Both the position numbers and the translations under genes were made by a program. From the NCBI GenBank assembly GCA_039030395.1, contig JBCCEF010000001.1, forward strand, positions 353,315-417,314: a stretch of DNA of 64,000 nucleotides, read 5' to 3'. The DNA is from Acidobacteriota bacterium (GTDB lineage: Bacteria; Acidobacteriota; Thermoanaerobaculia; Multivoradales; JBCCEF01). Under the pieces are notes generated by a model. That model did not search any database. It was not told the DNA's origin and saw nothing but the letters and a program-made list of their open reading frames with translations. Of this stretch, positions 46,537 through 54,362 are shown piece after piece; positions within the stretch are counted from its first letter, which is position 1; every line of letters begins with the position of its first letter.

Positions 46537-48131
46537 AGTTCACCCCGCCAGATCGGACCGCCGAGGTCACGAAAGGAATCGCCGCCCATCACCCGCGGTT
46601 CGATCACCAACCGGGCCGGCCCCGGAGGGCGGCGGATCGCGATGTCGAATTCTTGCGCCTCGCCGGTGGCTAGATCCCGCGGCAGGGGTACCCAGGGGGC
46701 CTTCCACAGCAGGTTCTGCCCCTCGCTCTCGAGCCGAACTTCACAGGCCACGCCGCCGGCCCCGTGGCGGGCCGCCAGCCAGCGGGCCTCGCCGGTGTTG
46801 GTGAGGCGTAGGCGCAGGGACCGCCGCTCACCCTCCGGCCACGGGAGGTTGGCTCCCTCCACCTCCAAGGTGCCGGCCACCTTCCCCCAGCACAGGGTGG
46901 TCGGTGGCGGCAGGCGCCGGCGCCGATCGCCCGGCGGTTGCCGGTGCCGCAGGGCCTCGCAGGCGGCCGCCACCGCCATCGCCGCGGCCTCGGGATCGTG
47001 CACCCGGCGCACATGCTCGCGGGCCGCCCGGCCCAACTCCCGCAGCCGGTCGGAACGCCGCAGAAGCTTCGCCAAACGGGCCGCCAGGCAGGGGATCTCG
47101 TCCGGTCCGAGGGGAATCGCCAGAGTGGCCGCCGGGGGCAGTTCCGCGAACTGGCCGAACTCGGACACCACCGCGCCCCGCCCGACGGCCATCACCCGCA
47201 GCAGCGAAGCGGAGGTCTCGCCGGCGGACGGGTAGCGCAGGTTGACGCACAGGTCGACCGCCGCAATCGCCGCCTCGAACACATCGAAGCCAACAAAACC
47301 GGTGATCGTCACCCGCTCCGCCACCCCCAGACGGTGGATCTCCATTTCGAAATCGAGTTCCGGCGACACCTCCCCCACCACCAGCAGATGCACCCGTTCG
47401 AGGCCTGGAGCGGTGAGGGCGCGCACCGCCGACAGGGTGCGCTTGATCGGGGTCTGGAAGCCAAAGGAGCCGAGGAGCGGAACATCGGCGGGAATACCGT
47501 AGCGCTGCCGCAGCGCCCGGCCGGCGGCGGGATCCGCTTCCGGCGGCAGGGGAATGCCCATCGGAACCGCTCGCACGGCCAGCTCCGGATCCTCCTCGCG
47601 CAGCCAGTCCGCTGCCCAGGCGCTGTGCACCAGAACTCCCCGCTGGCGGCGCAGTAGGGTGCGGCGGGCCGGCAGGGCGAACAGGCCGGCATCGCTGTAG
47701 CCGCCCCACCAGCGTGGCTGGGCGACGGCCTCGCCGACCCAGTCGTGATCCGCCGTCAGAGCCTCGGAATACGGTTCGAAGACCCCTTCGCCGAGGGTGC
47801 ATTCGGCGAGCAGGTGGTGGAGCACCAGATCGTGCAGGGTGACGATGCCGGGCTGCGCCAGGGCGAGGTCGCGCACCGCCGCGTGGTAGGGATTGTTGCC
47901 CATCTGGTAGAGCGGCAAGCGCCCGTCGCGGCCGAGGGTCGAAACGTCCGCCGGGTGCCAGCGGGCTCTGATCTCGTCGGACACCGGCAGATCCGGCAAC
48001 CGCAGCACGCGCACATCCACCCGTTGCGCCAGATGGGGTAGCAAGTCGGCGCTGTAGTCGGCGATACCCGAACGCACCGGCGGCAGCGGCGAGACGTAGT
48101 CGAGGGCGAGCTGAGATTCCACGGAGTCCAT
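46533..48131 (-). CDS. Family 4 glycosyltransferase
   Basis: The protein is about 532 aa. The N-terminal Rossmann domain opens DYVSPLPPVRSGIADYSADL, the usual start of GT4 enzymes. The donor-binding half has LGSFGFQTPIKRT, ITGFVGFDVFEAAIAAVDLC and NLRYPSAGETSASLLRVMAV (ExxxxxxxE-like region). A C-terminal beta domain of about 110 residues (LRLRLTNTGEARWLAARHG) is unusual and may bind carbohydrate. ATG 48131 is chosen; an upstream start at 48209 would lie inside the palindromic repeat and is rejected. It is the first gene of a coupled GT4-GT-C-Nudix operon, probably for a surface glycan or glycoprotein. Confidence 0.85.
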   Translation of the reverse strand: MDSVESQLALDYVSPLPPVRSGIADYSADLLPHLAQRVDVRVLRLPDLPVSDEIRARWHPADVSTLGRDGRLPLYQMGNNPYHAAVRDLALAQPGIVTLHDLVLHHLLAECTLGEGVFEPYSEALTADHDWVGEAVAQPRWWGGYSDAGLFALPARRTLLRRQRGVLVHSAWAADWLREEDPELAVRAVPMGIPLPPEADPAAGRALRQRYGIPADVPLLGSFGFQTPIKRTLSAVRALTAPGLERVHLLVVGEVSPELDFEMEIHRLGVAERVTITGFVGFDVFEAAIAAVDLCVNLRYPSAGETSASLLRVMAVGRGAVVSEFGQFAELPPAATLAIPLGPDEIPCLAARLAKLLRRSDRLRELGRAAREHVRRVHDPEAAAMAVAAACEALRHRQPPGDRRRRLPPPTTLCWGKVAGTLEVEGANLPWPEGERRSLRLRLTNTGEARWLAARHGAGGVACEVRLESEGQNLLWKAPWVPLPRDLATGEAQEFDIAIRRPPGPARLVIEPRVMGGDSFRDLGGPIWRGEL

Positions 48132-48174
48132 CGCTCCTTTGGGGGCTAGCCCGCCCTTCTCGTAGGCCACCGTA

Positions 48175-48299
48175 GCGAGAGGCCGTAGGGTGCTGAACAT
48201 GCAAGGCATGCGCGGGTTCTGTGACGAAGGCGTACTTGTAGTACGTCGAGGAGCAGGTTCTGCGGATAACGCAGCAGGTTCAGTGACATACGGCCTCGC
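48175..48299. repeat. Long palindromic intergenic repeat, copy B
   Basis: Outer arms GCGAGAGGCCGTA (48175-48187) and TACGGCCTCGC (48289-48299) pair with a two-base bulge. The centre GTAC-TTGTA-GTAC (48232-48244) is at the midpoint and is followed by GTCGAGGAGC, as in copy A at 12255-12434. It lies between prfB and the glycosyltransferase operon. The interior differs from copy A but is again self-complementary. Confidence 0.75.
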
Positions 48300-48325
48300 A
48301 GTAGGTGGCTGGTGAGAAGGGCAGG

Positions 48326-49436
48326 CTACGAGGCGGATCCTTCGCGTTCCGCCATCTGGTGCGACAGGTAGGACTCCAGGAAGGGGTCGATGGCGCCGTC
48401 GATCACGCCGTCGGCGTCGCCGGTCTCGAAGTGGGTGCGATGGTCCTTGACCATCTGGTACGGCTGTAGAACGTAGCTGCGGATCTGGCTGCCGAAGTCG
48501 ATATCGAGCTTCTGCCCTTCGCGCTCGGCTTTCTCCTCGTCGCGCTTCTGCATCTCGAGGTCGTAGAGCCGGGCGCGCAACAGTTTCATCGCCGTGGCAC
48601 GGTTCTTCAGTTGGCTGCGCTCATTCTGACAGGAGACCACGATGCCCGTCGGCAGATGGGTGATCCGCACCGCCGAGTCGGTCTTGTTGACGTGCTGACC
48701 GCCGGCACCGGAAGCGCGGAAGGTATCCACCCGCAGATCCTTGTCGACCACTTCGATCTCCACCTCGTCGTCCACCTCCGGATAGACGTCCACCGAGGCG
48801 AAGGACGTCTGACGCCGCGCCTGCTGATCGAAGGGACTGATTCGCACCAACCGGTGGACCCCTTTCTCGCCGCGCAGAAAGCCGGCGGCGTTCTCCCCGC
48901 GGATGGCGAGGGTGGCGCTCTTGATCCCCGCTTCCTCGGCGTCCTGGCGGTCGAGCAGATCCGCCTGGAAGTCGTTCTTCTCAGCCCACCGCACGTACAT
49001 GCGGAGCAGCATCTCGGCCCAGTCGGCGGCGTCCACGCCACCGGCGCCGGGATGGATCTCGATGATGGCGCTCTTGTCGTCGTCCTCGCCGGAGAGCTTG
49101 AGCTGGAGATCGAGGCGATGCAGATCGTGGTCCAGGCGGCCGAGAAAACGCTCGAGTTCCGGATCCGCTTCGCCCTCGGCCAGCAGTTCGCTCCAGGCGG
49201 CGAGGTCGGCGCCATCGGAGCGCAGTTTTTCGAGCGTCGCCAGCCGCCGTTCCAGGGCCTTGCGCTGGCGCAGAAGAGGCGCACTCTTCGCAGGATCGTC
49301 CCAGAAGTCGGGATTTTCCATTTCGCGGTCGATCTCCGCTAGCTGATCCTCGAAGTCCGGCGCTTCAAAGATACCCCCGGACACTGACCAGCCGTTCGGA
49401 AAGCTCTTCGATTCTCTGCTGTATCTCTAGACTCAT
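48326..49436 (-). CDS. prfB: Peptide chain release factor 2 with programmed +1 frameshift
   Basis: The gene is read in two frames: 49436-49368 encodes the first 23 residues (MSLEIQQRIEELSERLVSVR, then GYL), ends at an in-frame TGA (49367-49365), and resumes after skipping one base at 49366 (EAPDFEDQLAEID). The total is about 369 aa. SPF in RISPFDQQ is the UGA/UAA-recognising tripeptide, and GGQ in ASGAGGQHVNK is the hydrolysis motif. A GGAG lies six bases before ATG 49436. Frameshifting lets RF2 control its own level: scarce RF2 means slow termination at TGA and more shifting. A single-frame annotation from 49384 would miss the N-terminus. Confidence 0.96.
49365..49380 (-). other. prfB frameshift site
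   Basis: On the minus strand the site reads GGGGGTATCTTTGA: a Shine-Dalgarno-like GGGGGT, then TAT, the slippery CTT and the TGA stop, the arrangement found in most bacterial prfB genes. Here the usual AGGGGG is CGGGGG. Confidence 0.95.
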
Positions 49437-49522
49437 TCTCGACTCCGGGAAACGGAAGATTGAGGGCTCTCCCCGGAGGGAGAAACCTGAATGTTCTTGC
49501 TGTGTTGGGCCGCCGCTAGGCG

Positions 49523-51070
49523 CTAGGGCTTTGAAGCGGCCCGTGACTTCGAGAATAGCGCAACGAGCGCCAACAGGCAGCAGGCGGCGGGGACGGCCCA
49601 CGGCGCGCGCACATAGAGGGTGCGCTCGCTCCGGCCGCTCAGCCGAGTGTGCAGGAAACCCCGCTCTCCCACTCCCAGAGAGCTCGCGACGCCGCCGTCC
49701 GCCGCGATCACCGCCGATACCCCGGTGATCGCCGCCCGCAGCATCGGCCGGCGGGTCTCGGCGGCCCGGAAGCGCGCCGCCCGCAGGTGCTGCCAGGGCG
49801 CCGCCGTGTCGCCGTACCAGGCATCGTTGGTCACCGTCACCAGCGAGGTCGCGCCAGCTTGGACCAGCTTCGCCACCTCCCCCGGAAACACCACCTCAAA
49901 GCAGATCGCCATTCCCAGCCGTTCCCCGCTCCAGGGCAGCAGGCGCACCTCCCTGGCCGCCTCCAGAGCACCGGCATTGCGGGCCAGGGAATCGAGAAAA
50001 GAGAACACTCCCGACCACGGCACATACTCGCCGAAAGGCACCAGGTGGCGCTTGTCGTAGCGCGCCGGAGGCGCGCCGCCGGGAGTCAGGAGAAGTGCGG
50101 AATTGAAGTACGACTCGCCGGTCGGATGGAGCGAGTTGATGATCAGCGAACAACCGCCCCGCGCCCTCAGCGCTGCGAGATCCTGCCGCAGGCGCCGGCT
50201 CTCGGCGTAGATGTGGGGCCAACCGGCGCTTTCCGGCCAGATCACCAGGGTTTCCGGCGCGCAGACTTCTTCGGTCATCGCCAACAGGCCTCGATAATCC
50301 TGCTCGATCACTTCGAAGTCCGGCTCCAGGTAGTTGGGGATGTTCGGCTGCACCAGGACGACGGAAGGAGCCTCTTCGCCACCGCCACCACTCTTCGGTG
50401 CGCTCCAGTACGCGACGCTCAGCAGCAACTCCACTACCAGCGGAACGAGGAGGAACACCAGTGTCTTCCTCGGTACGAATTCGTGGCCGGACGCCCTCGT
50501 CTGCAGCCAGCCCAGCCAGACCAGGGCGATGGCGACATTGGTCATCACCAACAGAAACGACACGCCGTAGGCGCCGATCCAGGCGGAAATCGGCAAGGTG
50601 CCGGGCCAGTCCGTCCAGGCGTAGGCCGCCAGGTTCCACGGAAAGCCGCTACCGAGAAAAGTGCGGATCCACTCCAAGGCTACCCACAGGGCCGGCAAAG
50701 CAAATAGCGCCAGGGACCGCGGCGCCCGGCGCAGGATGACCGCACCGAAGCCCGCAAAGGCCGCCGTGTAGAGGGCGAGGTAGGCCGCCAGCAGGCCGAG
50801 CAAGGGAATCGCCAGGGGGCGCGAGATGCCGCCGAAGGTGATCAGAGTGGGCACGATCCACGGCAGCGCTGCGAACCAGCAACCGAGACCGTGGATCCAA
50901 CCCAACCAGGCGGAGCGGCGGCCGTGCATCAAGAGCACCAGCGGAACGAGGGCGACCCCCGCTAGCCAAGGCAGCGGCAGTCGGCCGAAGGTCAGACCCC
51001 AAAGGCCACCAGCGGCGAAGGCCAGCAGTGCCCGTACCGGAAATCCCGAAAAAAAAGAGCGAGATGCCAT
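49523..51070 (-). CDS. lnt: Apolipoprotein N-acyltransferase
   Basis: The protein is 515 aa. Six to seven N-terminal membrane helices surround a nitrilase-fold periplasmic domain. The catalytic residues are visible: Glu in VIWPESAG, Lys in RYDKRHLVPFGEYVP and Cys in GMAICFEVVFP. It adds the third acyl chain to lipoproteins at the inner membrane, the last step before Lol export. This fits the many lipoproteins in this window. It lies between prfB and a composite hairpin element, on the same strand as both neighbours. Confidence 0.95.
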   Translation of the reverse strand: MASRSFFSGFPVRALLAFAAGGLWGLTFGRLPLPWLAGVALVPLVLLMHGRRSAWLGWIHGLGCWFAALPWIVPTLITFGGISRPLAIPLLGLLAAYLALYTAAFAGFGAVILRRAPRSLALFALPALWVALEWIRTFLGSGFPWNLAAYAWTDWPGTLPISAWIGAYGVSFLLVMTNVAIALVWLGWLQTRASGHEFVPRKTLVFLLVPLVVELLLSVAYWSAPKSGGGGEEAPSVVLVQPNIPNYLEPDFEVIEQDYRGLLAMTEEVCAPETLVIWPESAGWPHIYAESRRLRQDLAALRARGGCSLIINSLHPTGESYFNSALLLTPGGAPPARYDKRHLVPFGEYVPWSGVFSFLDSLARNAGALEAAREVRLLPWSGERLGMAICFEVVFPGEVAKLVQAGATSLVTVTNDAWYGDTAAPWQHLRAARFRAAETRRPMLRAAITGVSAVIAADGGVASSLGVGERGFLHTRLSGRSERTLYVRAPWAVPAACCLLALVALFSKSRAASKP

Positions 51071-51160
51071 AGCTAGCTTCGGCAGGCGGCCGGGAAGGAA
51101 CCGAAACGCATCACACTACCCGCCTACGACCGAGCCCGAAAAGGACTGGGCGCCCCCGAC

Positions 51161-51238
51161 GAGGCGGCAGCGAAGCTGCCGAAGATGGGGTGAAGTCGAA
51201 AAGGCCTGCCTTTTCGAGTGAGGGGGCGCCAGCCCCCT
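51161..51238 (-). repeat. Composite post-stop hairpin element, copy 3
   Basis: On the minus strand, from 51238: AGGGGGCTGGCGCCCCCTC; a 10-bp stem TCGAAAAGGC/GCCTTTTCGA (51196-51217); CACCCCATCTTC; a stem GGCAGC/GCTGCC with a TTC loop (51166-51180); and GCCTCG. It follows the SPOR-gene stop and the stop-codon hairpin. The remaining bases to the lnt start at 51070 hold nothing I recognise. Confidence 0.75.
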
Positions 51239-51250
51239 GAAAACAAACAG

Positions 51251-51299
51251 TAGCAGGCCTGCTGAAAACATCAGCGAAGCGTTTTTCAGCAGCCTGCTA
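51251..51299 (-). repeat. Hairpin that includes the SPOR-gene stop codon
   Basis: On the minus strand TAGCAGGCTGCTGAAAAA (from 51299) pairs with the arm at 51251-51269, one base bulged. The leading TAG is the stop codon of the SPOR-domain gene. The left arm is nearly the same as at 39779 (TAGCAGGTTGCTGAAAAA). Confidence 0.78.
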
Positions 51300-52010
51300 C
51301 TGAGTGATCCAGGTGTCTAGGCGGTAGTCGCGACGCACCTGATCGGCCACCTGGGTCGCCGTGGCGCGGTCCGCGTAGGGGCCGATGCGCACGCGGTACA
51401 TCACCTGGCCGTCCACCTCCACCGGCGACAGGAAGGCGCCGCGGCCGCCGCGCACCAGCCGGTCCACCACTTTCTGAGCCTGGGCCTGGTCGGCGGAAGA
51501 GAACACCTGGATGTGGAGGTTGCCGGCCGGCGCCGGCGCTTGCCGCGGAGGCGCGGCGGCCGGCTGAGAGGTGGCCGGCCGAGGCGCAGGTTGCTGAGCG
51601 GCCGGCGGCGGCGTCTGCCGCGGCGGCGGAGCCTGTTGCGGTTCGGGCTCCGCCTGGCGGGGCGCGGGCGCCGGACGCCGGGGGGCCGGCGCGTTCAGAT
51701 CTTCCTGCAAGGTGGTGTTGCGGTCCGGGGGCGTCGCGCCGGCGGCCACGTTCTCCGTCTCGTCCCGGTCGAAGAAACTGAGACGGTCCGGGGCGTCCGC
51801 CGCTGGGCCGTCGCTTTCCACGTCGAGGGTCGCCATGGTCACGGTGTCGTCGGCAGCGCCGGCAGCGGCACGAACCTCACCGCCGCGGCCCAACCAGATA
51901 CCCGACAGGAAGGCGGACACCAGGCACGCCAACAGGATGACAAAGGCCACCACCACCTGGCGGTTGGTGAGGGCGATCTCGTAGTAGCTGGGCTCGGGGG
52001 ATTGGCTCAC
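51297..52010 (-). CDS. SPOR-domain membrane protein
   Basis: The protein is 237 aa. A short cytosolic N-terminus, then one membrane helix (VVVAFVILLACLVSAFLSGI), a proline- and glutamine-rich linker of about 110 residues (QAPPPRQTPPPAAQQPAPRP), and a C-terminal SPOR domain (LHIQVFSSADQAQAQKVVDR, YRVRIGPYADRATATQVADQ). SPOR domains bind peptidoglycan lacking stem peptides, as found at division septa, so the protein is a FtsN-like or general envelope protein. It lies downstream of the slipin/NfeD pair on the same strand, 52 bases away. Its stop codon is embedded in a hairpin. Confidence 0.9.
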   Translation of the reverse strand: MSQSPEPSYYEIALTNRQVVVAFVILLACLVSAFLSGIWLGRGGEVRAAAGAADDTVTMATLDVESDGPAADAPDRLSFFDRDETENVAAGATPPDRNTTLQEDLNAPAPRRPAPAPRQAEPEPQQAPPPRQTPPPAAQQPAPRPATSQPAAAPPRQAPAPAGNLHIQVFSSADQAQAQKVVDRLVRGGRGAFLSPVEVDGQVMYRVRIGPYADRATATQVADQVRRDYRLDTWITQ

Positions 52011-52062
52011 GTCGGCGGACCTCCGGACCGAATCTTACCAGCAGTGCGGTGCCATTCCGCCG

Positions 52063-52827
52063 CTACCGCTCGGCGGACGAATCGCCGAAGGCCGACAGCG
52101 CCCGCAGCATCTCGATGGGGATCGGGAAAATGATGGTGGAGTTCTGCTCCGACGAGATCTCCGACAGGGTCTGGAGATAACGAAGCTGGAGGGTGGTCGG
52201 GTTCTGCGAGATCTTCTCCGCCGCCTCGGCGAGCTGCTCGGAGGCCATCAACTCACCCTGGGCGTGGATGATCTTGGCCCGCTTCTCGCGCTCCGCCTCC
52301 GCCTGGCGCGCCATCGCCCGCTGCATCTCGTGCGGCAGGTCGACGTGCTTGACCTCGACCATCGACACCTTGATGCCCCAGGGGTCCGTCTGGGAGTCGA
52401 TGATCTCCTGCAGCTTGGTGTTGAGGCGATCGCGCTCCGACAGCAGCTCGTCGAGTTCCGCCTGGCCGAGCACCGAGCGCAGGGTGGTCTGGGCGAGCTG
52501 GCTGGTGGCGAACAGGTAGTTCTCCACCTCGTTGACCGCCTTGTTCGGATCGATCACGCGGAAATACACGACGGCATTGACCTTCACCGAAACATTGTCG
52601 CGGGTGATGATGTCCTGCGGCGGTACGTCGTGCACCATCACCCGTTGGGAGATGCGGATCAGCCGGTCGAAGGGCCAGAAGATAAACACCACGCCGGGCC
52701 CCTTGACGTCCTGGAGCAAACGACCCAAGCGGAAGACCACGGCGCGCTCGTACTCATTCAGGATGTGGACCCAGCGTGAGATCAGCACCAGGGCAATGAC
52801 AACGGCGAATGCGATTGGAGCGATCAT
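52063..52827 (-). CDS. Slipin (SPFH/stomatin-family membrane protein)
   Basis: The protein is 254 aa. An N-terminal hairpin-type membrane segment ([19 protein letters not shown]) precedes the SPFH domain ([55 protein letters not shown]). A helical coiled-coil region rich in A, E and R follows ([20 protein letters not shown]). Slipins oligomerise in the membrane and are substrates or partners of the NfeD serine protease. The start overlaps the stop of nfeD in ATGA, the usual nfeD-slipin operon. It has roles in membrane organisation and quality control. Confidence 0.94.
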   Translation of the reverse strand: MIAPIAFAVVIALVLISRWVHILNEYERAVVFRLGRLLQDVKGPGVVFIFWPFDRLIRISQRVMVHDVPPQDIITRDNVSVKVNAVVYFRVIDPNKAVNEVENYLFATSQLAQTTLRSVLGQAELDELLSERDRLNTKLQEIIDSQTDPWGIKVSMVEVKHVDLPHEMQRAMARQAEAEREKRAKIIHAQGELMASEQLAEAAEKISQNPTTLQLRYLQTLSEISSEQNSTIIFPIPIEMLRALSAFGDSSAER

Positions 52828-54269
52828 GAGTCCTCCCGGGCGGTGCCCGTAGTCGTTTCAGAAGATGTATACCGCAGCGGTCGGACGTGCAGCAGCATGC
52901 CCTCCACTCCGACTACTTCGATCGGTTCGTCCTCAGCCAAAGGTCCCCGAGCAGATGCCGCCGCGGCCGGCGCACCATCCCACACGGCATCCCAGATCTC
53001 ACCCTGCACGAAGACCTTGCCGGCCGCCGCACAGCCCCGCGGCGCCAGCGGTGCCAGCACCCTGCCGCTGGCACCGACCAGGCCTTCGCGGCCAGTGCGC
53101 GGCGGCTGCCGGTGGGTGCGGATCACCAGCAGCATCAGAAAGCCGACGATTGCGAGGGCGGTGACCGCCACCGCCACCAGCACCTCGGTGCTCACCTGAA
53201 GGGCCGGGCCGGCGTCCTTGAAAAGCATCATGAAGCCTAGAACCAGGGAGATCACCCCGGCGACGGTCAACATGCCGAAGCTCACCACTTTGACCTCGGC
53301 GACAAACAAGATCACCGCCAGAACGATCAGCGCCAGGCCGGCGGCATTGAAGGGCAACACCGACAGGCCGAAGAACGCCAGGATCAAGCACAGGGCACCG
53401 ACCACGCCGGGGAAGATCGAACCGGGGTTCATCAACTCGAAGTACAGCCCCAGAAAGCCCAGGGTCATCAGAATCGAAGCGATGTTTGGATCGGCCAGTA
53501 CCGAGAGGGCGCGGCGCATCGGGCTCATCGTCACCTCACGCACCGGTGCCGCGGCGGTCGCTAGGGTGAACTGGCGGTCGTTCTTTTCGACTTCCCGACC
53601 ATCGATCTCATCCAGGAGTGCCGGCAGACTGGGAGCGATCAGGTCGATTAGGTTCTCCGCCAGGGCCTCGTCCGCCGAAAACGACGTGCTCTCGAGCACC
53701 GCCGCTTCGGCGGCTTCGACGTTGCGGCCGTGGCGCTCCGCCAAGGAGCGGATGGTGGCCGCGGCGTCCTCCTCGGCCTTGTCCCCCAAATCGCCTTCGA
53801 TGTCCTCGCCGCCACCCGCCACCGGGTGCGCCGCCCCGGTGTTGGTGCCCGGCGCCATCGCCGCGATATCCGCGGACATCAACATGAAAAAGCCGGCGGA
53901 AGCCGCCTGGGAACCGGCGGGCGAGACATAGATCGCCACCGGTGTGTCGGCATTGAGGACCGCCGTGGTGATGTCGCGTGTGGAGGTCAAAAGGCCGCCG
54001 GGGGTCGCCAGCTCGATCACCAGAAGCTGGGCGCGGACGCGGTCCGCTTCGGCCACGGCGTCCTCGACGAATTCCGCCGACACCGGATGCACCGCCGAGT
54101 CGAACCGGATATGGAGCACCTCGGCGATGGCCGGCGGCGTTGCCACCGGTTCGGCAGGCGAATCGTTCGGAGCCTCCTGCGCCGCCAGAGTACCGGCGAC
54201 GAGCAGCGAAACAACCCACCCGAAGGCGCGTAGTAGAGGGGGCGAATGTGGCTGGTGTCCTTCGTACAT
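52824..54269 (-). CDS. nfeD: NfeD-family membrane serine protease, long form
   Basis: The protein is about 481 aa. A signal or anchor segment ([15 protein letters not shown]) precedes a ClpP-like protease domain with nucleophile Ser in [14 protein letters not shown] and a probable catalytic Lys in [11 protein letters not shown]. Four to five membrane helices follow, and then a C-terminal OB-fold ([32 protein letters not shown]). This is the long NfeD1b type, which cleaves stomatin C-termini. ATG 54269 is required because a consensus promoter lies at 54283-54310, inside any longer reading frame. Slipin follows with an ATGA overlap. Confidence 0.92.
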   Translation of the reverse strand: MYEGHQPHSPPLLRAFGWVVSLLVAGTLAAQEAPNDSPAEPVATPPAIAEVLHIRFDSAVHPVSAEFVEDAVAEADRVRAQLLVIELATPGGLLTSTRDITTAVLNADTPVAIYVSPAGSQAASAGFFMLMSADIAAMAPGTNTGAAHPVAGGGEDIEGDLGDKAEEDAAATIRSLAERHGRNVEAAEAAVLESTSFSADEALAENLIDLIAPSLPALLDEIDGREVEKNDRQFTLATAAAPVREVTMSPMRRALSVLADPNIASILMTLGFLGLYFELMNPGSIFPGVVGALCLILAFFGLSVLPFNAAGLALIVLAVILFVAEVKVVSFGMLTVAGVISLVLGFMMLFKDAGPALQVSTEVLVAVAVTALAIVGFLMLLVIRTHRQPPRTGREGLVGASGRVLAPLAPRGCAAAGKVFVQGEIWDAVWDGAPAAAASARGPLAEDEPIEVVGVEGMLLHVRPLRYTSSETTTGTAREDS

Positions 54270-54282
54270 GCTCTCTTCCGGC

Positions 54283-54310
54283 AGTATAATCGGCGTGCTA
54301 CTCCTGTCAA
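54283..54310 (-). promoter_or_regulatory. Sigma-70-type promoter of nfeD
   Basis: On the minus strand, a perfect -35 TTGACA (54310-54305) and a -10 TATACT (54288-54283) are 16 bases apart. Transcription would start about seven bases before ATG 54269, so the leader is very short. Confidence 0.8.
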
Positions 54311-54362
54311 TTTCGAGATCCATCTGAGACGTAGCTACGCGTTCACTCCCTGGAGAATTCCC

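Noticed and set aside
48132-48209. N-terminal extension of the GT4 glycosyltransferase
   Set aside because: It would start inside palindromic repeat copy B, and the family N-terminus begins just after ATG 48131.
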